Source: Bipolaris cookei (taxonomy: Eukaryota > Ascomycota > Dothideomycetes > Pleosporales > Pleosporaceae). Taken from it: DNA of 64,000 nt. Both the position numbers and the translations under genes were made by a program. The DNA lies in the NCBI GenBank assembly GCA_002286855.1, contig NRSV01000008.1:638800-702799 (forward strand). The letters are read 5' to 3'. The notes below the pieces were generated by a model that saw only the letters and a program-made list of their open reading frames with translations, did not search any database and was not told the origin of the DNA. Every line of letters begins with the position of its first letter. The stretch's first letter is position 1. This document shows, one piece after another, positions 1 to 10,489 of the stretch.

Positions 1-1228
1 AGAACTGAGCCAATAGCCGCCGGACTTCTCAAAAATCAGGCAAACGGGCTCCGTGCACCTCTTTCTCAACAAAATTTATCTTGGTGGTGTTCTGACCATG
101 CTCGACGCCCACCATACCTGTGTCCAGGCCATTGGAATGCGGGCCATAGAACAGATCTCAAGAACTGATGCAGCATTCACCACGGCGGGCGCTCGCCGAG
201 GCGCAGCACTACTACATCGGAATACGACGGTGGCAAGGCACGTTACACATCTAGCATCTGCATGCTTGCCAAGGGCAGGACCTCAAAGATAATGACAGGC
301 TTGCGGGGTCGCTAGATTCCACTGATCGGTCGTGATTCTTCGCTTGCAGAATTTTCCGGAAATCCTATAGTGCTGTGCCCGTCAAGTATGCCCTTTTTTG
401 TTCTTGTGGCACGTTGCAGGGGTCCGGACGCGCTGAAAGTGTGTAGGGTCAATGGGTACAGGAAAAAAACAATGGTACGCACTGACCACCACTAAAGCTT
501 CAATCGACTGTCATCCGCTGCGTAAGATTCCATCATTACTTCATCGCTCGGACCTCTACGTATCCCGCGCTATCGTACGTTGTCCCCCAGTGGTCCCCTT
601 CCCCGCAGAATGAGTCTCGCACTACTGGCGATAGGGGACTGCCTCGCATACTAGACAACGTGGCCAGCCAGATTTTTGTGTCATGGCGGACCGCGTAAGC
701 TCGAGGGGCCAAAAGAGATAGCACCTTTGACTGGCTGGACCTGAAAACTGTGCCTGTCAGATAGACCCAGGCGCGCGAACGTGTTGCTTGCGTGAACCTT
801 TGACGTATGCAGACGAAACTGATTACGCTCTAGGCTCTCGCGTCTCGCCGTCTATGTACTGGCACAATCTCATGTTTCTTGCACTTCGCCTGCAGCTATA
901 CCGGTGAAAGTTTTGAAACACCATTCGACATATCCCAAGCCCGAGCTAAGTTCGCCGCCATCCCCATCTTGGCCCGGTTAAATTGCTCTCTACACGCATT
1001 CACTCATTTCGCTCTACTTTTGTGAGCGGCCGCACTTGTTATCGCCTCTTGCGTACGCTTCGGGACCATACAGCCAAGAGGCGCTAAACAACAAGCCGCG
1101 TTTCATGGTAGGCTTATACGAGAGAGCAGAAGTGTCGCCTACGATCTGAGGCTCTGCTCTACTATGGCCTCCAAAGCGGCCGCCGGGGTTGGGCAGACAT
1201 AAATCTCGCATGCACGCATACGCGCATC
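1..1228. other. no recognisable gene
   Basis: I see no convincing coding region or repeat here. Open frames are short, lack homology I recognise, and sit in sequence rich in stop codons on both strands. The sequence is of ordinary base composition. It may be promoter and intergenic DNA for the C-rich tract that follows. Confidence 0.4.
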
Positions 1229-1939
1229 TTGCTACTTGCTCCTACTGAAGTATTGCGCAATTCAGCAAGTGCCTCACCAACGGATTCTTCTTATATCACA
1301 TTGGAGCGATTGTCCTACAAAATAACTCTCCCTTTCTCCTCACATTACAGCTGCCACTACAGCGCGATCTCCCTGCTTCCTACACAACGCCTACCGCTAC
1401 AGCGCCGCATCCCCATACACCCGCTGTCACTGCAGTGTCCTCCCCCTACTTCTCACAGTACGGCTGCCACTGCACCGCTGCCTCCACTTGCTTTCTACAG
1501 AACTGCTGCTGCTACAGTGCCCTTTCTCTCTGCTTCCCACCAAACGGCCGCTACTACAACGCCGTCCCCTCCTGCTTCTTACAGAACGCCTACCTCTACA
1601 GCGCCATCCTCTACAGCGCCATCCTCTTCCCTGCACCCACAGCACCACAGTGCCACATTCATCGACCAGTTCGACACTGCCCTAGATCACCTCACTCCCA
1701 GTACCGAATACAAAAGGCTGCACCCTCCCCGTGCCGAGTCAACATCAACCAGCACCTTCTTACCGTACCGCACTAGGACCAGACCAGATACGGACCAGTC
1801 CACTCTTCATCTCCACGAAGAAACATGTCTTACAGCAGTGAGTCAGCTTGTCATATCTGCTCCTCGCATGCGTGAACACAGCATGCTGTTGGCCCACGCC
1901 GTGCGTACCAGAAACGAGGCACGCAATCCATGTTCCTGA
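1229..1939 (+). CDS. S/T/P/A-rich open frame over a minisatellite (doubtful exon)
   Basis: A 237-codon open frame without an ATG at its start (first codon TTG), so it could only be an internal exon. Residues about 50-145 are low-complexity Ser/Thr/Pro/Ala built from roughly 14-residue repeats around SYRT/FYRT-A-A/T-T, matching the 42-bp DNA repeat at 1370-1630. All three plus frames are open through the C-rich tract, which weakens the coding case. The end of the frame has a possible donor (GTGCGT, about 1896) and there is an acceptor (CTTTTAG, about 1969) before the next open segment. If real it would be a mucin-like or disordered protein; I do not recognise it. Confidence 0.2.
   Translation: MLLAPTEVLRNSASASPTDSSYITLERLSYKITLPFSSHYSCHYSAISLLPTQRLPLQRRIPIHPLSLQCPPPTSHSTAATAPLPPLAFYRTAAATVPFLSASHQTAATTTPSPPASYRTPTSTAPSSTAPSSSLHPQHHSATFIDQFDTALDHLTPSTEYKRLHPPRAESTSTSTFLPYRTRTRPDTDQSTLHLHEETCLTAVSQLVISAPRMREHSMLLAHAVRTRNEARNPCS
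1370..1630. repeat. degenerate ~42-bp minisatellite
   Basis: About six diverged units each carry a CTTCYTACAGAACG core followed by CTACAGCGCC. Spacing is about 42 bp, a multiple of three, and the last unit contains an extra CTACAGCGCCATC duplication at about 1594-1621. The strand is C/T-rich. Confidence 0.6.
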
Positions 1940-1969
1940 GCCGTCCCGCTGATCCCCCCCACTTTTAGC

Positions 1970-2309
1970 CTACCGCTACCCCGTCAAGCGCCCGTCCCGC
2001 CACACACTCGCTTCCATCAGCATACCAGACCACAGCGACGTCCTCGCTATATACTTTCGCTGGCTGCGGGAGCGATACTACCGAGCGCACGACGTGATGC
2101 AGCAAGAGGCACCATCGTCAGCTGTGTGCACGCGCAGCCCTGACGATGCGCTTGACGTGCACCTCGGTGGAGACTCTGCGAACTCTCTGCCGAGCCTGCA
2201 GTTCGATGCGCAGAGGCTGAGCACCGATTTGCTGGGAATGGGCTCGGGACTTGATGGCGTTGACGCGCCGGTGCTTGGGTACCCTAGTGAGATTGACTTC
2301 ATTGGGTGA
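1970..2309 (+). CDS. possible 3' exon of an unidentified protein
   Basis: One frame stays open from the acceptor-like CTTTTAG to a TGA at 2307-2309. It has higher GC than its surroundings and normal composition: an aromatic/basic stretch (AIYFRWLRERYYRAH), then an acidic tail ending with GYPSEIDFIG. ATG at 2097 is a possible internal start giving about 70 aa. I do not recognise the family. The upstream exon might be the S/T-rich frame at 1229-1896, but the frames do not join cleanly with the splice sites I can see, so exon structure is unresolved. Confidence 0.25.
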
Positions 2310-2797
2310 GGGGCATACAAGGCAGGCTGAAAGGTTACCGACAGGCGCGGCTACTAGCCTACAGTTACCGAAGGGGGCTAAATGGGGCGTTTTAGGATGT
2401 GTTTGTTTTTTTAGAGGACCAGGATCTTGGAAGCGACTCGCGTCGGGCGTCGCGGTTATCGCATAATCCAAGGGCCATGTGTAACAGTACTTTTGTAAAC
2501 GTTAGGGATGTAAGAAATGACGGAAACGAATCAAGACTTTTTATGTCTATTATAGTATAACACACTTATGTCCCAAACAAATGCGTCGAGCGCAATCGTT
2601 CTTGCTTGCGTCAGAGCAACACATGCATGCATGATCACGTGTAATGCCCATGCGATCTGAGACGCAAAGATGAGTGCAAAACATTCTGGGCAAATTTACA
2701 TATATAAAAGACACTCTTTCGTCTCTTTTCTAGACTCCACATGTATTCATATATACCAATACAATAACCTACTAGTTTCTCTTCCATTCCATGTTTA
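2310..2797. other. no recognisable gene
   Basis: AT-rich spacer upstream of a LINE insertion. No ORF, repeat or structured element stands out. Confidence 0.4.
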
Positions 2798-2810
2798 TAT
2801 TCCCGACACT
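2798..2810. repeat. target-site duplication, left copy
   Basis: TATTCCCGACACT, identical to 4095-4107, bracketing the gag-only LINE. Confidence 0.7.
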
Positions 2811-4094
2811 CGATGGAGGCACGCCTGGAAGAGGGGATAAAGAAGGACAGGACAACAACAAAGGCGCCCATGCGTCAAGAACCGATAAGCTGGAGTCAGG
2901 TGGCCTCAAGAGGCACTATCCACCCAGCAAAAATCGAAGTACGGATGGAAACAACCAAGGGCACTGAGCCTGAAACGGCGCAGGAAAAGTTGGCCCGTAT
3001 CAGGGTTGCCATCCCGGATGCAAAGGCAATCATCCCTCATCCAAGAGCGCCCAACAAGATCTCGGTGGTGGTCAATGACACAGCGCGACGGGATCAGATC
3101 ATACAAGCAGGCATTCATCTTGGTACCTCAATCCAAAACAAGAAATGCAGCGAAAACGACACGTGGATTAGGGAAGTCAACAAACAAAACCGAAACCTCA
3201 GAGTTGAACAAGTACGATGGCTATACACAGACAAGAACCTTGCTAGCAGGCGGGAAAACAAAACGCAAACAAGAGGATTGATCCTCTTGAGTGTCAGCAC
3301 AGAGGAATCCCAACTTAGGGCAGTGCGGGAAGGCATACTGGTTGGAGCGGAATGGCTTCCAGTCCGTCTGTGGGACGTATCGCTCACGGACGGACAATGC
3401 TTCAAGTGCTGGAAATGGGGCCACAGCCAATCTGTGTGTAATGCGACCAAGGACATCTGCGGACACTGCGCAGGCAGCCATTCCACAAGGGACTGCAAAA
3501 CGAAGGGCGACAAAGCAGCCAGCTGTACAGCCTGCAAGTCAAAGGGTCATAAGGCCTGAGTGACTAGACACTGCAAAGCTCATCAAAGCTTCCGGAAAGC
3601 GAATGAGAAAAAAAACAAGAATTGCTCATGCGCACTATGCAGATATAGCGCAGCGCCTCCCCAATCACAGGACCCACCACGCCTGTCCTGAGTTTCTTCG
3701 GAAGCTCTACAATAGTAAGCAGCGAAAAAAGGACACAAGTTGATGATAGCCGAAAAAGGAAAAAACGGTTGGGAGGCTTACCCACTTTAGCTCTACGGCT
3801 ATGGCACTAGGACAGAGCCAACTCTTCCCGATAAGGACAGCCACACCAACAGCTGATCATGAGATGGACTAATCACTCTAGCACCATACCTCGGCTCCCT
3901 TGTCTAAAGGAAGCACCGTTAAATAAGGAAAGAGACAAAAGGAAAGAACGAGACTACGGATGCTCAGGCGCGGGAGGTTTTTAAACATAAGTTCGCTTAC
4001 GTAGGTCACGTTTGCCCCGCAATACACACTGTAGCATGAAGTGTTCATAGACCCTCACTGGAACCAGGCAGCACTTTAAATTGATTTATTATTG
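2811..4094 (+). mobile_element. gag-only LINE insertion (internally deleted)
   Basis: A non-LTR retrotransposon fragment starting 3 bp before the gag ATG and ending in an A/T-rich tail. It is flanked by an identical 13-bp direct repeat, TATTCCCGACACT, at 2798-2810 and 4095-4107, which I read as the target-site duplication. Only ORF1 (gag) and about 500 bp of 3' sequence are present. There is no endonuclease or reverse transcriptase, so this is a non-autonomous deletion derivative. It belongs to a different family from the LINE copies at 21.2 and 52.2 kb. Confidence 0.7.
2814..3562 (+). pseudogene. LINE ORF1 (gag) with zinc knuckles, prematurely stopped
   Basis: Gag-like RNA-binding protein of a Tad/I-type LINE. 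After a basic N-terminus, residues about 195-208 form a CCHC knuckle (CFKCWKWGHSQSVC). A second knuckle follows (CGHCAGSHSTRDC), and a third (CTACKSKGHKA) is cut by TGA at 3557-3559. The frame stays open after this stop with RHCKA, so the third knuckle would be complete without it. TGG to TGA is the obvious origin, because fungal gags commonly have Trp here, and that is a G-to-A transition of the RIP type. Downstream the frame soon decays. Confidence 0.65.
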
Positions 4095-4107
4095 TATTCC
4101 CGACACT
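4095..4107. repeat. target-site duplication, right copy
   Basis: TATTCCCGACACT, identical to 2798-2810; preceded by the A/T-rich 3' tail of the LINE. Confidence 0.7.
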
Positions 4108-4360
4108 GTGATGCTATCTAGCGCAGAAGTATATAACTCACCGAAAAAAGAATATTTCATATGTCATCCTCGTCACTGTAATTCTCATCAATATCCATCT
4201 TGCGCATCGCATGTAGCGAGCTGCGCCGTTGTGGGGCAGGTGGTTCAGTGAATGGTACTAAGTCATTTTGGATGTGGACATCTTGCGCGGAGGGAGAGCA
4301 GGTTATAGTGTATTGTTTAGTGGTGAGTTGAGCAGACTGTGTGAGAGAGGGAGTAGTGTC

Positions 4361-5740
4361 TTATTTAGGTGTTTGTGGTGAGGGCTCGGGGAGTAGCTGG
4401 GTTGGGGCTGTGGTGGCGGCGGCGGCGGTGGTTTTGGCGTTGTTTTCTGTAGGGCAGTTAGTATGGAGATACTCGAGAGCGGGGCGATGGAGAAACATAC
4501 CTGGATTGTCTGGCTGAGAATCGTATGCCCCAGCTAACTCGAGTAGCATTTCTTCATCGTCATCGAGTTTCTCCTGGCCTGGAAAAGGATCTGACGGAGT
4601 ACCGTTTCTTTGTGATGAATGTACATTCGCATCCTCTTCCTCCCCACCCCCATATTCAGCATCGTGCGCCATCTCCAGCGCCCGACTCGGCTTCCCAAAC
4701 ACCCGTTCAGCCCGCCCGCTTTCCTTTACAGCTTTCCCTTCCACCGACGGATCACCGTGCCACTGTATCGTTTCAGGCACCTTACCCGCATCGTAGAGGG
4801 GCTTGTACGTTGTGTGTTCGTATTGGACACTTTCCACCGTCCGCCCGGTAGATAGGTTCGTGAAACCAAATCCCGTAGTGTCGGTAAAGTCCTGACCCAT
4901 AAAGCGCGCGTTGTAGCGCTCAGTCAACTCTCAGATCGAAGCGTAGGGCGTGTCTTGCAAGAGGGAGGCTAGATACTCGCGCTCGATGTGTTGCCAGGGT
5001 CTATCAATTGTTGTGCGGTCAATAGCCTGGTAGCGGCGGTCGTTTAGGGCCTTGATAGTTTGCATGTTGTTCCAGTCTTTTGGTGTTTTTCCATAACAAT
5101 ATATTGTTGGTGTGCGTTTTGGTGTGGGGTCTATTTTGCCCCTGGGACGCATATCCATCATTTTTACGATATGTAGAGCTTCTTGATCGAGGATTGCGTC
5201 TACGTTGTCGATGTCGGATGGGGGGATGGGACCAAAGTATTTTACGTATTGAGAGCCGCGCTTGTAGCGGCAGCCCCGATCTTCCCATAAGGTTGGGTTG
5301 GTTTGTCCGTTACTTTCTCGGGTTGAGGGCTGGATGGGGCCGGGACTTGGGTCGCCGGGCATGGGCTTGATACCCTAGAATGGGATGGCTGGAGGTATTG
5401 CGGTGTTGTGGGTAAAATTTGCGAAACCATCGCCAACTGGTGGTTTCTTTGTCTTTTCGGACCTGCTGTTGGAAATCTTGAATTCTGTCTTAGCCTTGTT
5501 CTTTGCAGATGTATCGGAAATGTCTTCGTCCTCTGCAATATCTTGTATGTCATTCGGCGGGGCTGAGCCGTCCTCTTGAAAATCGGCTATGTTTTCTTGT
5601 CCTACTGAAACAGCTACTTGAGAATCATCTGCTACAATAATTTGGAGTGTTGGCGAGATAGAACCATTTGGTTCCCCAGTATTTTGCTTCTTTGGAGGGT
5701 TTTCGTCCGAAAGCTGAGATTCCGCAGCTCGTTTAGGCAT
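4361..5740 (-). pseudogene. SANT/Myb-like unknown protein, two in-frame stops
   Basis: One reading frame runs from ATG at 5740 to TAG at 4361, broken only by TAG at 5375-5377 and TGA at 4931-4933. Together this would be about 459 aa. The N-terminus is basic then acidic (MPKRAAESQLSDENPPKKQ, a possible NLS). A central block (IDRPWQHIEREYLASLL up to ELTERYNARFMGQ) has the W..IE..YL..L / LT..YN..F.G pattern of a SANT/Myb-like DNA-binding segment, and the second stop falls in its middle. The C-terminus is acidic and Ala/Thr-rich. TGA may come from CGA and TAG from CAG or TGG. The function is unknown; the SANT reading is inference from spacing only. Confidence 0.5.
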
Positions 5741-6159
5741 TTCCTTGGCAAGAGGTGAAGGCTTGTATTAAAGCCCGGCGGGGTATTCGGGCTTTTTATG
5801 TCCTATTTCAAAGTCTCTATCTCTGAATGGGAAGCGCCGTATTCTATCGCGTTCAGTGCTGCATTTTGGTAAAATGTTTCAATTGTAGAGATGCTCTGCC
5901 CCGCAGAGCAATAAGTACACCGGAGAGTTGCCATGCTGGAAGAGGATAAAAGTTCATAGCCAGTATGTTAACAGCGCTTTGAGAGTGGCATCTGGCACTC
6001 AAGAGATGCCACTGTCCGTTCGGCTCCCTTTGAAAATAAATCAAAGTGTTATGTTCTTCGACAAAGCGAGGGAAGCATAAGAGCAATTATCGTTTGAGAA
6101 CCTTACAACGAAACAAAGAGGATAGAAACAATGTCATTTTCCAATTGCGCACTCCAGAT
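5741..6159. other. promoter side of the SANT-like pseudogene
   Basis: No gene seen. It contains a short hairpin, AAAGCCCG/CGGGCTTT at about 5771-5797, just upstream of the minus-strand ATG, and an otherwise unremarkable AT-rich spacer. Confidence 0.4.
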
Positions 6160-6169
6160 CACCTCTCAT

Positions 6170-7404
6170 AAAGCCGTTGTATTGGAAACTCGACTAACCT
6201 AATAGCTCAGGGAAAAGTCAATATACGATATAACCAACTCGTCTACAACGGAGAGCTAGAAGGTATTATCTTAGGTCTAGAGAAAGCTGTTAATCTAGTA
6301 GGGGACTGTCTAGAAGTTCGATTATATGAAAATAATCAGGCTGCAATACTTAGACCAAAGACTGCTTCTGCCAACACTGGACAAGAGTGGCAACTTAGAT
6401 GTATAAGAGCAGCGGAGAAACTCCGTGAGAAAGGTCGAATACTCGCAATCTACTGGGTACCTGGCCACCAGGACGTTATAGGGAACGGAATAGTAGATAA
6501 CCTAGCAAAAGAGGCGACAAAGCTAGATCCTAGCTCTAGTAGGACTAGCCTCGCTATTACAGGCACACGAATAAAGCAGCTAGGCGAGCGAGAGTGGCTT
6601 AACTATCTAGAACAGTAAAGGAGGAAAGCTATCATTCTAAACTCAACTACTTACGCTACCGAGTATAAGTGGAAGATTAGAAAACAGATTGCTACTCTCC
6701 CCACTACTCGTAGAGAAGTCTCTAGCGCCTTCTTTCAGCTTAAGCTAGGCCACTGCTACTTAAGAAGCTTTCTATTCAAACGAGGAAAAGTCGATTCTTG
6801 TTGAATGGACTCTATTGGCTAGCCAGCGCTTGGTGTTAGCAAGATGTCTAAGTCAATACAGCTAGTTGCACGGTGTACACAGCGTGCGGGTAAGTGGGGG
6901 TGGCAAGTAACTATGGTTCATTGCTATCTCTGTTCTACGTTCAAAGGAAAAAGGGTTGATGTACTCCTGGGTCCGTGCACAGGTATCCGTGGGGAACCGG
7001 AGTCACGCGATCACTCCCTCAGTGCCTGATTTAGGTTCGGACAATTCTAAAGTTTGCTCCTGCAACTATAGAGCGACTCAAGACCCTGCACATGTCCTCC
7101 TTAGCTGTACGCTATACAAGGAGGCTAGGACTAAGATGCAAGAGGTTAGCAGAGACCCCCTATCGCTAGCATTCCTACTAGACACTAAAATAGGCATACA
7201 GGATACTACTGCCTTTATTGAGGAAACTAGGGCCGCAACACAGACCTAGTACAAAAGAAATCTTGAGAACTAGGGTAACACCTATACTAGGTGCCCTCGC
7301 CCTACACCTTCCCTACCCCCCCTCTCTCACCCGCAAGACCCCCTACTACCTCTCTCTATACTAGGCTACGAGCCTCACCTTTATTTAGATAACCCTCTTC
7401 CCGG
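6170..7404 (+). mobile_element. 5'-truncated LINE: RNase H region and 3' UTR
   Basis: 3' part of the LINE family also found at 21.2-24.3 and 52.2-54.05 kb. It carries an RNase H domain (YNGELEGIILGLE, then WVPGHQDVIGNGIVDNLAKEA) and the terminal Cys/His motif (CSCNY..QDPAHVLLSC). Its 3' UTR from about 7265 (the pyrimidine-rich tract, then CTAGGCTACGAGCCTCACCT) matches the reverse complement of 52322-52440. It is broken by TAA at 6616 and by about 240 bp of unrelated sequence at about 6800-7040. The RNase H catalytic Asp position reads ENNQAAI, so Asp appears to be Asn (GAT to AAT). It is truncated upstream of about 6170. Confidence 0.75.
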
Positions 7405-7562
7405 CAGTGTGTCCATCAACCAAGTAAACCAAAAATCGACCCTCTTACTTGACTTGGCTGAGGAGAATGCTTTGCCTTGCTTGATTGGTTGACGATAATC
7501 CTTTGCTTTGCTTGGTTGGTTGATGTTACTCGATAGAATTTCCCGATTTGACACAGCCATGC

Positions 7563-8894
7563 GTCAAAAGTTTCGCCTCGATAGCTCCCCCACCACCCCA
7601 CCACCAATAACAATCAATATTTTGAATGCCCACCACCAATTCTACAGCGCGTCAATTCGGCCATGAGATATCCCAAAATGTTCGCCGTGGCCCAAATATG
7701 ACAATACACGAGCGAAATATCGCGATAGGGATGTTAGATGGTGGTTGCAGTACAGCTGAAGTTGCTGCTGCCTTTCACCGTGATCCCTCCACCATCCGCC
7801 GCCTCCACCAAAAGTACTCCACCACCGCAACAACTGCAGATAAACCTCGCAGCGGCCGTCCAACGACACTATCAAGGCATCAAAAGAAGCTTATCTACCG
7901 CGCAGCACATCGAGCGCCTAAAATAGAGTACAAAGACCTCATTAAAGCTGCAACTATAGTGCAACCTGATGGAATACCTTCACGCCCACCCAGCAAGTCT
8001 ACGCTTTATCGTATGCTCCGCAGGCTCAATATAGTCAAACATCGCTGCAAAAAGTACCCAAAGCTAACGCCACAACATACTCGCAAGCGCCTACGGTTTG
8101 CTAGGCGTTATCAACACCTTCCTTGGCGTCGCCGGATAGTCAAGCTCTCAGACGAGTGCTCAATTCAGAAGAGTTCTCACCAGGAACAGGAGTGGTGCTT
8201 CAGATATTCAGAAGAAAAATGGAAAGCCCGTATGATTACTCAAGTAACTACAGGTAAAATTAAATCACAGATGGTATGGGGGGGCTATCTGGCTAGATGA
8301 ACGTGGGCGTGGTTGGCGCAGTCCACTAGTGATAATGGAAAGAGATACTGATGCCGCTGGTGGTGGCTATACCAGCCAAAGTTACATTCAGGTCCTTCGT
8401 AAAGATCTTCTACCTTCATATAGGACTTCTCAATTATTCGTACAGGATAACGCGCGCATACACACCTCTAGAGTCGTCCGGACTTTCCTTGCTGATCACC
8501 AGATCACGACACTTGACTGGCCAGCGTACTTACCCGACCTCAACCCTATTGAGCACCTCTGGTGGCAGCTGAAACAACGCATGAACAAATTCTACCCACA
8601 ATATAACAATTACAGCCAAACTCAGGAGCAATGGGATGGCTTTTGTCATGCTCTAAAAGATTGCTAGCGGAGGATCCCACGGAGGTGTATTGAGCAGCTT
8701 ATCACGTCAATGCCACGCCGTCTAGGAGCGTGTAGAGCTGCGCGCGGATGGCAGACAAAGTTCTAGTACTCAGGAAAATATCGCATGTCTTAAAATCAAA
8801 TTCTATGCTGTTTTGGTGGAGTTATTACTGATTTTATCATGGCTGTTTAGTTTTGGTGATGGTGGTGTTTCGCTTAGCGTGCGAAACTTTTGAC
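7563..8894 (+). mobile_element. Tc1/mariner-type DNA transposon, frameshifted
   Basis: Contains a Tc1-type transposase (7626-8667). The best candidate ends are a perfect 14-bp inverted repeat, GTCAAAAGTTTCGC at 7563-7576 and its reverse complement at 8881-8894. I could not confirm a TA duplication outside these, so the true ends may lie slightly elsewhere. The right end touches the pogo element beginning at 8898. Confidence 0.6.
7626..8667 (+). pseudogene. Tc1-family transposase (DD34E), single-base frameshift
   Basis: Cut-and-paste transposase. Residues 25-120 hold paired helix-turn-helix segments (STAEVAAAFHRDPSTIRRL, then DKPRSGRPTTLS as the linker and SKSTLYRMLRRLNI). Catalytic residues follow: SDECSI (first Asp), VQDNARIHTS (second Asp) and DLNPIEHLWWQLK (Glu). 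There are 34 residues between the second Asp and the Glu, the DD34E spacing of Tc1-like elements. The frame breaks in a run of seven G at 8278-8284. Removing one G would continue the expected VWGAIWLDERG motif into the downstream frame, so this is a +1 slip in a homopolymer. A sequencing error in the G run is an alternative. The end at TAG 8665-8667 is a little short for the family. Confidence 0.8.
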
Positions 8895-8897
8895 TTA

Positions 8898-10487
8898 ACG
8901 TGTTTCACCACCGAGCGGGCCACCCCACCGAGCGGGCCACCTCCCCGCACTATCCTACCTTCACAACAATAACGCGTGATGTCTCAACAACCACAACTCC
9001 AGAAAAACTATACTGAAGCTGATGTACAAATTGCAGTCTCTGAGCTTACTATAAACCAAATTCAAAGTATTCGACGTGCTGCTTACCTCTATAGTATCCC
9101 ACGTACAACAATCCAGCGACGACGCGACGGGAAGCACTATCGACACGATTGTGAGGCGAACTGCAAGCGCCTAACAAAACTAGAAGAGGAGGCTATTACT
9201 AGGCGTGTAATAGTTGAGTCTGAGCGAGGACTACCCTGTGGGAGAGACGATGTGCGAGATATGGCCAATAGACTGCTCCGAGGGCGCGACGGAGAGGAGG
9301 TTGGCAAGAACTGGGTTGACAGGTTTGTCCAGCGCAATTCTGAGCTGCGTAAGCGTCGCAGCCGTCCATAAGATCGCCAGTGAGCTCTCTGCGAAGACCC
9401 AGCGCTTATTAAGGGCTGGTTCGAGCTGGTTCACAATACGAAAGCAAAGTACGGTATCGTAGATGAAGATATCTATAACTTTGATGAGACTGGCTTCATT
9501 ATGGGCAAGATTTTATCACAGTCAGTTATCACGGGCTCAGACAAACCAGGAAGAACAAAGCAGATCCAGCCAGGCAATCGTGAGTGGGTTACGCTGATCC
9601 AGGGCGTTGGCGCAACAGGCAAGCGTATCCCAGCGTTTCTCATCTTCGCAGGCAAGGTTCTGATCTCTACCTGGTTCACGAAGGATCTGCCACGCAACTG
9701 GGTGATCCAAGTTAGTCCTACCGGCTGGACGAACAACGATCTAGCGCTTAACTGGCTTCGTCACTTCGATTCCCATGCGCGGCCTGTGGGTACGCATAGG
9801 CTGCTCATTATTGACGGCCACGAGAGCCATTGCTCGGTAGCTTCCGCATGATTATGACGTTGTTTTATCACAGCTTAACGTCTTGCTGCGTACGCCAACT
9901 CTACCAGCGCAAGAGACCACTACCTGGGAGCCGAAAACGCCGGGCAACGCGCGCGAAATAGAGGCGCAGGCTACGCTTATTCGAAACCGTATGCAAATCC
10001 AGCAAGGGTCTCCTACAACTTCTCTTAAGGAGCAGATGCAGCAGTTAAGTAAGGGAGCCCAGCAGATCGCTCATAATATGGTGTTGATGCAGGAGAAACT
10101 TGATCGCCTTGAAGCTACAATTAGTGAAGCAACGAAGCGAAAAACTCGTAAGAGGCGCTACGTACAGCCAGAGGGGTCCCAGACAGTTGGCCAGATAGCT
10201 GATCAGATCGCTGAGGTAGAGGGTAGTGGCTCTAATGAGGGTGCAACGTCTGCGAAGAGGGTGCGCAGTGAACGGCGCTGCGGGCGTTGTAGCCAAATTG
10301 GACACAACTCCTGTACGTGCCAAGTAGAATTAGAGGATATAGAGGATAGTGACGCGTCTGAAGAACAATATCTTATTCTACTTAATAAGAAAAACTGTGG
10401 TGGTGTTGCGTAATACTATTGCAAAGGTAGGATATCGTGGGGAGGTGGCCTGCTCGGTGGGGGGGCCCGCTCGGTGGTGAAACACGT
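8898..10487 (+). mobile_element. pogo-type transposon with 49-bp TIRs, TA duplication
   Basis: Ends are 49-bp terminal inverted repeats (8898-8946 and 10439-10487, two mismatches) beginning ACGTGTTTCACCACCGAGCG and flanked by TA at 8896-8897 and 10488-10489. Each TIR contains the motif CCACCGAGCGGGCC twice at a 17-bp offset. The transposase inside is stopped and internally deleted, so the copy is non-autonomous. Confidence 0.9.
8979..10413 (+). pseudogene. pogo transposase, stopped and missing its third catalytic Asp
   Basis: N-terminal psq-type HTH (IQSIRRAAYLYSIPRTTIQRR) and CENP-B-type HTH (RDMANRLLRGR..EEVGKNWVDRFVQRN). Then come the catalytic blocks IYNFDETGF and LLIIDGHESH. Two in-frame stops, TAA 9369-9371 and TGA at about 9378, separate the DNA-binding part from the DDE part; the frame is otherwise continuous. 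Shortly after GHESH the sequence jumps (about 9840-9880) to the C-terminal tail, skipping the LQPLDV block with the third Asp that is present in the intact relative at 54171-55868. The tail is basic and ends in a zinc knuckle (CGRCSQIGHNSCTC). Confidence 0.8.
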
Positions 10488-10489
10488 TA

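Noticed and set aside
2118..2471. Minus-strand 117-codon ORF
   Set aside because: It overlaps the better plus-strand exon, has no recognisable composition and is an antisense shadow.
5771..5797. Hairpin AAAGCCCG..CGGGCTTT followed by T-rich sequence, looking like a rho-independent terminator
   Set aside because: The window is clearly eukaryotic; the hairpin is upstream of a gene start and no bacterial operon exists here.
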